Of a stretch of DNA of 64,000 nucleotides, positions 41,763 to 49,995 are shown in pieces. This DNA comes from Nostocoides sp. HKS02 (lineage in GTDB: Bacteria; Actinomycetota; Actinomycetes; Actinomycetales; Dermatophilaceae). Within the stretch, counting starts at the first letter, position 1; the number at the start of each line of letters is the position of its first letter. A program made the position numbers and the translations under genes. Below the pieces are notes generated by a model. It did no database searches and was not told where the DNA came from. It saw only the letters and a list, made by a program, of their open reading frames with translations. The stretch is taken from positions 372,001-436,000 of the forward strand of contig NZ_CP046121.1 in NCBI RefSeq assembly GCF_009707485.1, given 5' to 3'.

Positions 41763-42668
41763 ATGGCGACCATCGACTCGACCGAACGCGTTGGACCGGT
41801 CGGCCACCAGGGGGCCCGGGTCGACATCACCGAGCGGCCCGCCCTGGCGGTCAACGGCTGGCTGGGGGTGGTGGTGCTCGCCGCGGCCGGCTACGGCGTC
41901 TATCTCGCCGATCGGCACGACAAGGGCCTGCTGTGGCTGCCGCTGCTCGTCTTCGTCCTCGTCGTCACCTCGCTCGTCATCGTGCCGCCCGGGCAGACCT
42001 CGGTCCTGCAGTTCTTCGGCAGCTACGTCGGGACCGTCCGCAGGCCCGGGTTCTGGTGGGTCCTCCCGCTCATCCGCCGCCGCAGCGTGAGCGTCCGGGT
42101 CCGCAACTTCGAGACCAACCACCTCAAGGTCAACGACGCCGACGGCAACCCGGTCGAGATCGCGGCGATCGTCGTCTGGCAGGTCGCCGACACCGCCAAG
42201 TCGACGTATGCCGTGGACAGCTACCAGGACTTCGTCTCCGTTCAAGCGGAGTCGGCGCTGCGTCACGTCGCAACCAGCCATCCCTACGACGACCACACCG
42301 AGACCGGTACGTCACTGCGCGGGTCGGTCGACATCGTCTCCGGCCAGCTGGCGGTCGAGGTCGCCGAGCGGGTCGTGATCGCCGGTGTGGAGGTCGTCGA
42401 GGTGCGCATCTCCCACCTCGCCTACGCGCAGGAGATCGCCCAGGCCATGCTGCGGCGCCAGCAGGCCAACGCCGTGGTGGCCGCCCGCAGTCGGATCGTC
42501 GAGGGTGCGGTGGGGATGGTCGAGCTCGCCCTGAACCGGCTGGCCGAGAACGGCGTCGTCGAGCTCGACGAGGAGCGCAAGGCCAGCATGGTGAGCAACC
42601 TGATGGTCGTGCTCTGCGGCGACCAGCCGCCGTCGCCCGTCGTCAACACCGGCTCCCTGTATACGTGA
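41763..42668 (+). CDS. SPFH/Band 7 (stomatin/prohibitin-like) membrane protein
   Basis: A 301-residue protein with two close N-terminal membrane segments (VVVLAAAGYGVYLADRH at about 35-50 and LLVFVLVVTSLVIVPPG at about 60-76). The SPFH domain follows (QTSVLQFFGSYVGTVRRPGFWWVLPL to VVEVRISHLAYAQEIAQAML). A short helical tail follows, without a NfeD-type partner. Such proteins organise membrane microdomains or stress complexes; the role here is unknown. ATG 41763 has AAGGAG eight bases upstream. It overlaps the ribbon-helix-helix gene by four bases (GTGA). Confidence 0.88.
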   Translation: MATIDSTERVGPVGHQGARVDITERPALAVNGWLGVVVLAAAGYGVYLADRHDKGLLWLPLLVFVLVVTSLVIVPPGQTSVLQFFGSYVGTVRRPGFWWVLPLIRRRSVSVRVRNFETNHLKVNDADGNPVEIAAIVVWQVADTAKSTYAVDSYQDFVSVQAESALRHVATSHPYDDHTETGTSLRGSVDIVSGQLAVEVAERVVIAGVEVVEVRISHLAYAQEIAQAMLRRQQANAVVAARSRIVEGAVGMVELALNRLAENGVVELDEERKASMVSNLMVVLCGDQPPSPVVNTGSLYT

Positions 42669-42865
42669 GCGAGCGTCGGCAGGTCCTGCTCCGGGTCGAC
42701 CCGGCGGTGCACGATGCCCTGACCCGCTGGGCCAACGACGAGTTCCGCAGCGTGAACGCGCACATCGAGCTCGTCCTGCGACGCGCCCTGGCCGAAGCGG
42801 GACGGATGCCCAAACAGGCCGCTCCGCTGCCCAAGCGCGGCCGCCCTCGCAGCACCGACGACTGA
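42665..42865 (+). CDS. Ribbon-helix-helix (Arc/CopG-like) DNA-binding protein
   Basis: A 66-residue protein from GTG 42665, coupled to the SPFH gene by a GTGA overlap. The sequence RQVLLRVDPAVHDALTRWAN, then FRSVNAHIELVLRRALAEAG fits a beta-strand plus two helices of the ribbon-helix-helix fold. A basic, Pro-rich tail (KRGRPRSTDD) follows. Such proteins are usually dimeric autorepressors. It is often annotated as an antitoxin, but no toxin gene is next to it. The palindrome at 41716-41744 is its likely target. Confidence 0.8.
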   Translation: MSERRQVLLRVDPAVHDALTRWANDEFRSVNAHIELVLRRALAEAGRMPKQAAPLPKRGRPRSTDD

Positions 42866-42877
42866 GCCGGAAGACGA

Positions 42878-42912
42878 GTGTGGGCCGCGCCCCAAGGGAG
42901 CACGGCCCACAC
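42878..42912. terminator. Hairpin terminator after the SPFH/RHH operon
   Basis: GTGTGGGCCG (42878-42887) and CGGCCCACAC (42903-42912) form a perfect 10-bp stem with a 15-base loop, followed by CTTCT. It is 12 bases after the ribbon-helix-helix stop and also just beyond the 3' end of the minus-strand tRNA-His, so it probably serves both. Confidence 0.8.
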
Positions 42913-42919
42913 CTTCTGG

Positions 42920-42993
42920 GGTGAGTGACGGGACTTGAACCCGCGACATCTGCGACCACAACGCAGCGCTCTACCAGCTGAGCTACACCCACC
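42920..42993 (-). tRNA. tRNA-His (anticodon GUG)
   Basis: On the minus strand the acceptor GTGGGTG pairs with CACTCAC (one G-T pair). The extra G at position -1 (plus-strand C 42993) opposes discriminator C at 42920, the hallmark of tRNA-His. The anticodon stem CTGCG/CGCAG encloses TTGTGGT, anticodon GTG. Confidence 0.95.
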
Positions 42994-43082
42994 ATGCGTC
43001 ACGGCCGGACGGTGCCGGCCGCGCAAGCGACGACCATCGTACCCGGTTCGGGGAGATGCTCATGACCACCCTCGGAACCGGG

Positions 43083-43712
43083 TCAACTGGGGTCGACCAC
43101 GTGCCGGGCGGCGATCTCCTTGGCCGTGTCGGAGTCGGGGCCGGGCGCGGGGACGAAAACGGCCTCGCGGTAGTACCGCAGCTCGGCGATCGACTCTCGG
43201 ATGTCTGCCAGGGCCCGGTGACCGCCCGACTTGGAGGGGGCACTGAAGTAGGCCCGGGGGTACCAGCGGCGAGAGAGCTCCTTGATCGAGGACACGTCGA
43301 TGATCCGGTAGTGCAGGTGGGCCTCGAGGTCCGGCATGTCGCGCGCGAGGAACCCCCGGTCGGTGGCCACGGTGTTGCCGCCCAGCGGAGCCTTGCGGGG
43401 CTCGGGGACCCACTGCCGGACGTAGGCGAGCACCTGGTCCTGGGCGTCCTGCATCGTCGTGCCGCCGTCGAGCTCCTCGAGCAGGCCGGACGTCGTGTGC
43501 ATCCCCCGCACGAAGTCGTCCATCTGCTCCAACGCCTCAGCGGGTGGCTTGATGACGAGGTCGACGCCGTCCCCGAGCTGGTTGAGCTCGAAGTCGGTGA
43601 CCAGCGCGGCCACCTCGATGAGCGCGTCGCTCTGCAGGGACAGCCCGGTCATCTCGCAGTCGATCCAGACGATGCGGTCGTTGACGGAGCGTTCTGTGGG
43701 GTTCTGTGGCAC
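43083..43712 (-). CDS. orn: Oligoribonuclease
   Basis: A 209-residue DEDDh 3'-5' exoribonuclease that degrades 2-5 nucleotide RNAs and pGpG. Exo I is [15 protein letters not shown] (Asp and Glu near 18-20), exo II is [20 protein letters not shown] (Asp near 118), and exo III is [21 protein letters not shown] with catalytic His and Asp. ATG 43712 is used; the family core begins about 12 residues in, so a slightly later start is possible. It is a single gene beside tRNA-His. Confidence 0.95.
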   Translation of the reverse strand: MPQNPTERSVNDRIVWIDCEMTGLSLQSDALIEVAALVTDFELNQLGDGVDLVIKPPAEALEQMDDFVRGMHTTSGLLEELDGGTTMQDAQDQVLAYVRQWVPEPRKAPLGGNTVATDRGFLARDMPDLEAHLHYRIIDVSSIKELSRRWYPRAYFSAPSKSGGHRALADIRESIAELRYYREAVFVPAPGPDSDTAKEIAARHVVDPS

Positions 43713-43779
43713 CGGACCACCCTACGGCCCCCCGGTGTCAGCCGGGTGCTGTCCGCGGGGCCTGCACTAGCCTGCCCGC

Positions 43780-44934
43780 ATGACGTGGGGAGCGGAGCGG
43801 CCGTATGCCATGGCGCAGCGACGCACGGGGCGACCCGCGCTGCGCGGGTGGCTGCTTGCCGGACTGATCGTCGTGGGGTTCACCCTCGCCGCCATCGTCC
43901 TGGCGGTGTACTACGGGGCCACCTTGGGCCTCGTGACGACGCTGCTGGCGATCCTGCTGGCGGCGCTTCCGCTCGGGATCGTCATCCCCACGTTCCTGTG
44001 GCTCGACCGGTTCGAGGCCGAGCCGACGCGGTACCTCGTGGTCGCCTTCCTCTGGGGTGCGCTGGTCGCCGCCATCGCGGCAGCGATCTTCAACACCGGG
44101 GCGGACGTCGCCTTCCAGGCGGCGACGGGCACGGCGAGTGAGGCGTCCCTGGCCACCGCGGTGTTCTCGGCTCCGCTGGTCGAGGAGGCCAGCAAGGGTC
44201 TCCTTGTCGCCCTCGTCTGGTGGCTGCGACGGCGCGAGTTCGACGGGATCATCGACGGGATGGTCTATGCCGGGATCGTCGCCGCGGGTTTCGCGTTCAC
44301 CGAGAACATCCAGTACCTCGGCCTGGCCTACCAGCAGGGCGGCGACCAAGCCCTCACCGGCACCTTCATCGCCCGCGGGCTGTTCACGCCCTTCGCCCAC
44401 CCGATGTTCACGGTCCTCACCGGCATCGGCATCGGGATCGCCGCCACCACCCGGCATCGGCCGCTGAAGGTGCTCGCGCCCCTCGGGGGCTACCTGCTCG
44501 CGGTCATGGCTCACGCGCTGTGGAACCTCGCCGCCGTGACCGGCGCCGCCGGCATGGTGACCGTCTATGTCGCCGTCGAGGTGCCGGTCTTCGCGGCCTT
44601 CCTCACCTTGGTCGTGTGGGCGCGGCGTCGTGAGGGGCGGCTCATCGGGAGATACCTCAGCCCGTATGCCGATGCCGGCTGGCTCACCCCCAGCGAGGTG
44701 CACATGCTCTCGACGATGGCGGGTCGGCGCAGCGCGCGCATGTGGGCCAAGACGACGGGCGGCGCATCGGCGCTGCGCTCGATGCGACGGTTCCAGGACG
44801 CAGCGAGCGAGCTCGCCCTGCTGCGCGTACGGATGCACCATAGTGCCGCCGATGCCCGCGCCCTGGAGACCGAACAGGAGCTGCTCGAGGCGCTGACAGC
44901 CCGGCGGCGCGAGTTCGTCAGCTCCGGACGCTGA
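43780..44934 (+). CDS. PrsW family intramembrane metalloprotease
   Basis: A 384-residue membrane protein with about eight hydrophobic segments. PrsW motifs are the PLVEEASKGLLVALVWWL segment with EExxK near residue 133, IDGMVYAGIVAAGFAFTENIQYL near 162, the HPMFTV segment near 207 and AVMAHALWNLAA near 247, which together supply the Glu/His metal site. PrsW cleaves anti-sigma factors in Bacillus; the target here is unknown. The C-terminal roughly 100 residues are soluble and helical. It converges on the phosphopantetheinyl transferase gene with a 17-base overlap. Confidence 0.9.
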   Translation: MTWGAERPYAMAQRRTGRPALRGWLLAGLIVVGFTLAAIVLAVYYGATLGLVTTLLAILLAALPLGIVIPTFLWLDRFEAEPTRYLVVAFLWGALVAAIAAAIFNTGADVAFQAATGTASEASLATAVFSAPLVEEASKGLLVALVWWLRRREFDGIIDGMVYAGIVAAGFAFTENIQYLGLAYQQGGDQALTGTFIARGLFTPFAHPMFTVLTGIGIGIAATTRHRPLKVLAPLGGYLLAVMAHALWNLAAVTGAAGMVTVYVAVEVPVFAAFLTLVVWARRREGRLIGRYLSPYADAGWLTPSEVHMLSTMAGRRSARMWAKTTGGASALRSMRRFQDAASELALLRVRMHHSAADARALETEQELLEALTARRREFVSSGR

Positions 44935-45610
44935 GCTCCACCGGCGCCTCCGTCAGGACGGCGACCGCGGCGGCATACCCGGGCTGGGGGAGCGGCACGT
45001 CGTCGAGCTGCACCGGTGCCCGCAGGGGTCGGTCGCCTCGCCAGTGCACCAGGCCGGCTGGGTCGCCAGGCCCCGTCACGACCACGTCCCGCGGGTCGAC
45101 GGCCAGGCCGTGACCCGACGCCTTGAGGACTGACTCCTTGCGCGCCCAGACACGAGCTCGTGCCACCGCGAGCTCGGGCATGGCGACCGACTGGAACGCG
45201 GCGACCTCCTCGAGGGCGAGGGTCACCGCGTCGAAGCCCTCGAAGTCGGTCTCGTCGACCTGCTCGACGTCCACCCCGGTCTCACCGACATCGGTGACCG
45301 CCGCGACAGCCAGCTCGCCGGCATACGACAGCGAGACGTAGACGCCGGCGTGACCGCGGATCACGGGCTTGCCGTGGGCGACGCTGCCACACGTCGCGCA
45401 CTCCCGGTCGAACTCGATGTCCTGCGGCCGCTGGCCGGTCCACTCCCCGGCGACGGTGCGGAGCAGAGCGTGGGCGGTGACGTAGCTCGCAGGGTCCGGG
45501 CGACGTCGCGAGCGCGCCCGCTCGTGGTCGTCCAACAGCGCGGTGAGTCGGGCCAGCTCGCCAGCGTCGTTCGACACGCGGTGGGTATGGACGGTGACCT
45601 GTGAGCTCAC
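44918..45610 (-). CDS. 4'-phosphopantetheinyl transferase (Sfp type)
   Basis: A 230-residue enzyme that activates carrier proteins by adding phosphopantetheine from CoA. The magnesium motifs are GETGVDVEQVDE (Asp and Glu near 115) and ARVWARKESVLKASGHGL (WxxKES near 158). The N-terminal half includes FDRECATCGSVAHGKPVI, with a CxxC often seen in actinobacterial members, and VYVSLSYAGELAVAAV. No polyketide or peptide synthetase lies in this window, so its carrier-protein target is elsewhere. Confidence 0.9.
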   Translation of the reverse strand: MSSQVTVHTHRVSNDAGELARLTALLDDHERARSRRRPDPASYVTAHALLRTVAGEWTGQRPQDIEFDRECATCGSVAHGKPVIRGHAGVYVSLSYAGELAVAAVTDVGETGVDVEQVDETDFEGFDAVTLALEEVAAFQSVAMPELAVARARVWARKESVLKASGHGLAVDPRDVVVTGPGDPAGLVHWRGDRPLRAPVQLDDVPLPQPGYAAAVAVLTEAPVELSVRS

Positions 45611-45665
45611 GCACCGATCATCGCACCGCCCTTACACTGTGCGGGCGCTCGGCCTCAGGCGCGCC

Positions 45666-45742
45666 GCCCCCATAGCTCAGCTGGATAGAGCAAGAGCCTT
45701 CTAATCTCTAGGTCGCAGGTTCGAGTCCTGCTGGGGGCACCA
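45666..45742 (+). tRNA. tRNA-Arg (anticodon UCU), CCA encoded
   Basis: Acceptor GCCCCCA (45666-45672) pairs with TGGGGGC (45732-45738); discriminator A is followed by CCA (45740-45742). The anticodon loop CTTCTAA gives TCT. The anticodon stem AGAGC/TCTCT has a C-T mismatch at its innermost pair (31-39), which is unusual; the rest of the fold is canonical. It is the only one of the four tRNAs here with CCA in the genome. Confidence 0.93.
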
Positions 45743-45764
45743 CTGCACGCCGCGGACCGACAGG

Positions 45765-45800
45765 CCATCGGGGGCCCGTGCGACGACAGGCCCCCGATGG
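45765..45800. terminator. Hairpin terminator between tRNA-Arg and secreted-protein gene
   Basis: CCATCGGGGGCC (45765-45776) and GGCCCCCGATGG (45789-45800) form a perfect 12-bp stem with a 12-base loop. It lies between two converging transcripts, 23 bases after tRNA-Arg and 24 bases beyond the stop of the minus-strand gene, so it can end both. Confidence 0.8.
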
Positions 45801-45823
45801 GGAGTGCGGGTGAGGCGCTGGGA

Positions 45824-46711
45824 CTACGTGCAGTTCACCTCGACCCGGTAGGTGGTGTCGTCGCCGGCGTTCCAGGGGGCGACCGTCACGGAGATGCTGT
45901 ACCGACCACTGCCGTTGCGGTACACCGAGCCGTCCGGACCGACGACCGAGTCGATCGTGCACCCGGGCTGGTTCGCGACGGAGATGGTGTGCGTGCCCTC
46001 CTCTGCCGCCTCGACGTGTGCTTCGTTGTAGGCGAGGACCGCCGGGTTCCACTCAGAGAACTTCACGTTCGACGCGCCGACGGTGTCGGTCCAGTTGGCG
46101 GCCAGGCCGAGCAGGGCCGTCCCGTTCTGCCAGAACCGGGTGTCGATCTCGACGATCGCGTTGGCCTTGACCTTGAAGTTGTCGGTCTTGGAGTAGCGCG
46201 GCACGAAGCAACCGGTCTTGCTGGCGTTCTTGCAGTCGAGCCGTGACGTGGGCGTGACCCAGGCCTTGTACACGCCGCCGGGGTTGGGGGTGTCGGCAAA
46301 GGGAGCCAGCTGCACGGTGATGCCCTTGTCTTCGGCATCCGTCCCAGTGGCGTGGGCGCAGGGCACGCTCGGGGCGACGCTCTGGATCACCCCGGAGCTG
46401 TCGACCGTGAACTGGCGGCACGCCAGTGCGTCCGTGGACAGCACGGAACGGCCGTTGGGGCTCGTGACCTGGAAGGTGTAGGTGTCCGCCGGCAGGCCGG
46501 CGGCACTGGCGGGGGCGTTGATGCCGGGACCGCCGTTGAGGTAGACGTCTGTCTTGAGTAGGTAGTGGTTGAGATTGACGGGAGCCCCGGTCACGTCGGT
46601 CGTGAAGATCGCGCCGGAGAGCTGACCCCCTCCAGCGGCGGACGACATCGGGGCGGCCGCGAGCAGCGCCAGCGGCAGCACCGCTGCCAGCGCGAGATGC
46701 CTCGGCTTCAT
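45824..46711 (-). CDS. Secreted protein of unknown function
   Basis: A 295-residue exported protein with a Sec signal (MKPRHLALAAVLPLALLAAA, cleavage near SSA). The mature part is beta-rich, with four to five cysteines that may form disulfides (ALACRQFTV, SVPCAHATG, RLDCKNASKTGCFVPRYSK and the final EVNCT). Segments such as YTFQVTSPNGRSVLSTD and YSISVTVAPWNAGDDTTYRVEV suggest Ig/Fn3-like sandwich domains. I do not recognise the family and see no catalytic motif. It is flanked by terminators and looks monocistronic. Confidence 0.75.
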   Translation of the reverse strand: MKPRHLALAAVLPLALLAAAPMSSAAGGGQLSGAIFTTDVTGAPVNLNHYLLKTDVYLNGGPGINAPASAAGLPADTYTFQVTSPNGRSVLSTDALACRQFTVDSSGVIQSVAPSVPCAHATGTDAEDKGITVQLAPFADTPNPGGVYKAWVTPTSRLDCKNASKTGCFVPRYSKTDNFKVKANAIVEIDTRFWQNGTALLGLAANWTDTVGASNVKFSEWNPAVLAYNEAHVEAAEEGTHTISVANQPGCTIDSVVGPDGSVYRNGSGRYSISVTVAPWNAGDDTTYRVEVNCT

Positions 46712-46821
46712 GGTGTTCCTGCTTCCTCCTGAGCGGAAACCGCGGCTCGACAGAACCGCGGCACCACCACGCTAGGAACCCTCGGGCGCGTGGGGATCTG
46801 TCGATCTGCGTAGGTGTGCCG

Positions 46822-47394
46822 TCACCCCTTTGTGGTGGCTGGTCGGGCGTCGAGGGGGATGTGGGCCAGGACCTCGTGCCGGGGACGCCGGCCCCGGCCC
46901 TCCCCGAGGTGGGACGCCACCAGGGTGACCTCGCGCGCAGTCCAGGCAGGCCCGGCATACCCGTCGAGCACGCGGACCCAGCGGGTGGCCTCGACCGGCC
47001 TGCGGAAGCGCCCCACGGTCACGTGCGGATGGAAGGGGCCGCCTTGCGGTGCTCCGCCCGCGTGGTTGCAGGCGCCCCGGACCCGACGAGCCAGCGCGCC
47101 CAGGTCGCCCTCGACCCCGATCCACAGCACCCGGGCGGACGCCGGGTGTGGAAACGTGCCGGCTCCGGTGAGCTGTGCGTCGATCCCGGGGTGGCCCGTC
47201 GCCACCTCGGCCACCGCCTCGGCGACCGCCTCCACCGCTCGGTCGGGCACCGCGGCCATGAAGGCGAGCGTGACGTGCCACTGGTCGGAGTCGGTCCAGC
47301 GCACGTCGTCGCCGACCAGGTGACGCGGCTCGAGGAACATGGCGAGGTCCTCGACCGCGTCGTCAGTGGGGGTGAGGGCGGCGAACATGCGCAT
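46822..47394 (-). CDS. thpR: RNA 2',3'-cyclic phosphodiesterase (2H family)
   Basis: A protein of about 190 residues of the 2H phosphoesterase superfamily. The two signature tetrapeptides are in QWHVTLAFMA and PFHPHVTVGRFRR, each presenting a catalytic His and Thr. It opens cyclic phosphate ends of RNA in vitro; the cellular role is unclear. The open frame reaches 47427, but MRMFAALTP at 47394 is the natural N-terminus for the family. Confidence 0.9.
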   Translation of the reverse strand: MRMFAALTPTDDAVEDLAMFLEPRHLVGDDVRWTDSDQWHVTLAFMAAVPDRAVEAVAEAVAEVATGHPGIDAQLTGAGTFPHPASARVLWIGVEGDLGALARRVRGACNHAGGAPQGGPFHPHVTVGRFRRPVEATRWVRVLDGYAGPAWTAREVTLVASHLGEGRGRRPRHEVLAHIPLDARPATTKG

Positions 47395-47472
47395 CCACCC
47401 ATTCTTGCGCCGACGGGCCGCGGGCATCCGGCGTGACTAGATTGGGTTGGACACCGCGGAGGGGGAGGCCGT

Positions 47473-48222
47473 ATGCCGTTGCCGGAGCGTGAGCTGTCCA
47501 TGCCGCGACTGGGATTCGTCACGGTGCGGTTGATGGAGGTCGGGGCGCTGGCCGCGATCGCCGGTGCGGTGCAGGAGCTGTGGGCTGCCTTCCAGAGCAG
47601 CGCCCAGTTCTCGCCCTTCGGCACGGACGGCCTGGCACCCGCGGATGTCCCTTTCTTCCGGCGGATCGTGACCCTGGCCTTCTACAGCGGGATCTTCCGG
47701 GCGCCCGTGAACCTCCTGATCGGGGCCGTGCTGTTGGCCGTGGCCGTGGGCGTCGTGGTCGCCGTCCGCCCGGTGAGCAACCTGCGGATCCTGCGGTGGG
47801 AGCTGCTGGTCGTGTGGGCGCTCACCGCGCTGGTGACCCTGACGCTCGTCGTGGTCAACGCGCTCGCCCTGTTCGGTGACAGCCCGTACTCCAGCTCGGA
47901 TCCCTCGGTGGTGACGTCCAACCCCGGACCCGGCATCGTCGAGCAGGCCATTGGTGGACTGTCAGTGCCGGTTGCGACGTCGCTGCTGCTCGCGGCGGTC
48001 CTGCTGTGGTGGCTCCGGCTGCCGCGCGACCCCGACGACCCCGACGAGCCGGCGCTCGCTCGTCGACGGCGACATCGGCCTGAACCGGCCGCAGAGCCGG
48101 ATGCGCTCGTGCTCGACGGGGTGGAGCAGATCGAGCCGGTCGAACGCCTCCATCCCCGGGCCGGTGGAGCGGGGGACGGCGCGACCGCCAGCGGCTACGA
48201 CGACTACTTCCGCAAGTTCTAG
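47473..48222 (+). CDS. Integral membrane protein of unknown function
   Basis: A 249-residue protein with about four membrane segments: near 20-38 (LMEVGALAAIAGAVQELW), 78-98 (VNLLIGAVLLAVAVGVVVAV), 108-130 (LLVVWALTALVTLTLVVVNA) and 162-180 (PVATSLLLAAVLLWWL). A soluble Asp/Arg/Pro-rich C-terminal tail ends YDDYFRKF. No family is recognised. ATG 47473 is preceded by GGAGGGGGAGG. It is transcribed toward the dynamin-like pair, about 65 bases away, and may be co-expressed. Confidence 0.7.
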   Translation: MPLPERELSMPRLGFVTVRLMEVGALAAIAGAVQELWAAFQSSAQFSPFGTDGLAPADVPFFRRIVTLAFYSGIFRAPVNLLIGAVLLAVAVGVVVAVRPVSNLRILRWELLVVWALTALVTLTLVVVNALALFGDSPYSSSDPSVVTSNPGPGIVEQAIGGLSVPVATSLLLAAVLLWWLRLPRDPDDPDEPALARRRRHRPEPAAEPDALVLDGVEQIEPVERLHPRAGGAGDGATASGYDDYFRKF

Positions 48223-48288
48223 CGATCGGGGGCTCGCCACGGCCTCCGCGTGCACGAGCGATGTGCTCGCGTTGGCTAGGCTTGCGAC

Positions 48289-49995
48289 GTGAGTTCAGGG
48301 GTCGATGCCATGTCCATGCTCGGCGCTGTGACGGCGCTGAGGGACGAGGTGGAGGCGGCAGCCCTGCCGCTCGACATCCCCGAGGCCGTCGCGGGCCGGG
48401 TGACGCGAGCAGCGCTGCTCAACCAGCTCGACGACTACGTCATCCCACGGCTGCGTTCCATCGACGCGCCCCTCCTGGCCGTGGTCGGTGGGTCCACAGG
48501 GGCCGGCAAGTCGACGCTGGTGAACTCGATCGTCGATGCCGAGGTGAGCCCGTCGGGTGTCCTGCGCCCCACCACCACGACTCCCGTCCTCGTGCACAAC
48601 CCGCAGGACCGGGACTGGTTCCTCGGCGACCGCATCCTCCCGAGCCTGTCCCGCGTGACGGGCGCGCGCAGCAGCGAAGACGGCGTCCTGTCCTTGCGGC
48701 TCGTCGAGTCGCGCTCACTGCCGCCCGGCATGGCACTGCTCGACGCCCCCGACATCGACTCGGTGGTGAGCGCGAACCGCGCCCTCGCCAGCCAGCTCCT
48801 CGCAGCTGCCGACCTGTGGCTCTTCGTCACCACCGCGGCGCGGTATGCCGACGCCGTCCCGTGGGACCTCCTGCGCCAGGCGTCCGAGCACGGCACGGCG
48901 CTCGCGATCGTGCTCGACCGCGTGCCCCCCGAGGCCATGACCGACATCCGCAGCCACCTCGCCGGCATGCTCCGTGAGCAGGGGCTGTCCACCGCTCCCA
49001 TCTTCGGCATCCCCGAGGCGAGGCTCACCCCGGCCGGTCGCGTGCCGGACTCCGACATCGCCCGGCTCAGGTCCTGGCTGACTGCGCTCGCCAGTGACGC
49101 CCGGGCTCGCGGCGTCATCGTCCGCCAGACCCTCGAGGGCGCCCTCGCCTCTCTCGATGCGCGCGCCGCGTCGCTCGTCGCGGCGAGCAGGGCCCAGGTG
49201 GCCGCCGTCGAGTCCCTCCACGCAGTGCCCTCCGAGGCCTACGCCGAGGCGATGCGCCAGGTGGAGCACGGCGTGACCGACGGCACCCTGCTGCGCGGCG
49301 AGGTGCTCGCACGCTGGCAGGAGTACGTCGGCACCGGCGAGTTCTTCAGGCAGGTCGAGTCCACGATCTCGAGGGTGCGCGACCGCCTCACCGCGGCCAT
49401 CAAGGGCACCGTCCCGCCCGCCGGAGACCTCGGTGAGGCCCTGCAGTCCGGCGTGGCTGCCTTGGTCTCGGCCCAGGCTCACGGTGCGTCAGCCTCCGTC
49501 GTGCGGTCCTGGCGTCAGCTCCCGGGCGCTGACCCGGTCCTCGCCGCCCACCCCGGACTCGCGAAGCCGGCTCCGGACCTCGAGTCCAAGATCGAGCGCC
49601 TCGTCCGGGACTGGCAGGGCGAGCTCCTCGAGCTCGTGCGCAACGAGGGCCGGGACCGCCGCACCACCGCGCGCATCGCGGCATACGGGCTCAACGGGAT
49701 CGGGGTGATCCTCATGCTCGTGGTCTTCGCCCACACCGGCGGTCTCGTCGGTGCCGAGGTGGGAATCGCCGGGGGCACCGCGGTGCTCGCGCAGAAGGTG
49801 CTCGAGGCGATCTTCGGTGACCAGGCGGTCCGCGAGATGGCCGCGAAGGCGCGCCGGCGGCTCCTCGAGCACGTGCACGAGCTGTTCGCCGCCGAGCAGG
49901 CCCGGTACGACGGGGTTCTGGCCCCACTGGACGTCAAGGCAGCCCAGGCACAGCGTCTGGCAGAGTCCGCAGCAGCGGTGAAGGCGGTTCGATGA
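48289..49995 (+). CDS. Dynamin-like large GTPase, first of a pair
   Basis: A 568-residue GTPase. The P-loop is LLAVVGGSTGAGKSTLVNSI (about 63-80), switch I is in GVLRPTTTTPVLVHNP, and the G3-like motif is ALLDAPDIDSV. A long helical stalk follows, then a hydrophobic C-terminal hairpin near 465-500 (IGVILMLVVFAHTGGLVGAEVGIAGGTAVLA). Its partner overlaps by four bases. Paired bacterial dynamins (for example DynA/DynB of Streptomyces, which act at sporulation septa) have this layout; equivalence is inferred, not shown. GTG 48289 is used; ATG 48310 is an alternative. Confidence 0.82.
   Translation: MSSGVDAMSMLGAVTALRDEVEAAALPLDIPEAVAGRVTRAALLNQLDDYVIPRLRSIDAPLLAVVGGSTGAGKSTLVNSIVDAEVSPSGVLRPTTTTPVLVHNPQDRDWFLGDRILPSLSRVTGARSSEDGVLSLRLVESRSLPPGMALLDAPDIDSVVSANRALASQLLAAADLWLFVTTAARYADAVPWDLLRQASEHGTALAIVLDRVPPEAMTDIRSHLAGMLREQGLSTAPIFGIPEARLTPAGRVPDSDIARLRSWLTALASDARARGVIVRQTLEGALASLDARAASLVAASRAQVAAVESLHAVPSEAYAEAMRQVEHGVTDGTLLRGEVLARWQEYVGTGEFFRQVESTISRVRDRLTAAIKGTVPPAGDLGEALQSGVAALVSAQAHGASASVVRSWRQLPGADPVLAAHPGLAKPAPDLESKIERLVRDWQGELLELVRNEGRDRRTTARIAAYGLNGIGVILMLVVFAHTGGLVGAEVGIAGGTAVLAQKVLEAIFGDQAVREMAAKARRRLLEHVHELFAAEQARYDGVLAPLDVKAAQAQRLAESAAAVKAVR

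Noticed and set aside
42665..42865. Toxin-antitoxin pair
   Set aside because: The ribbon-helix-helix protein resembles antitoxins, but its only operon partner is an SPFH membrane protein, not a toxin.
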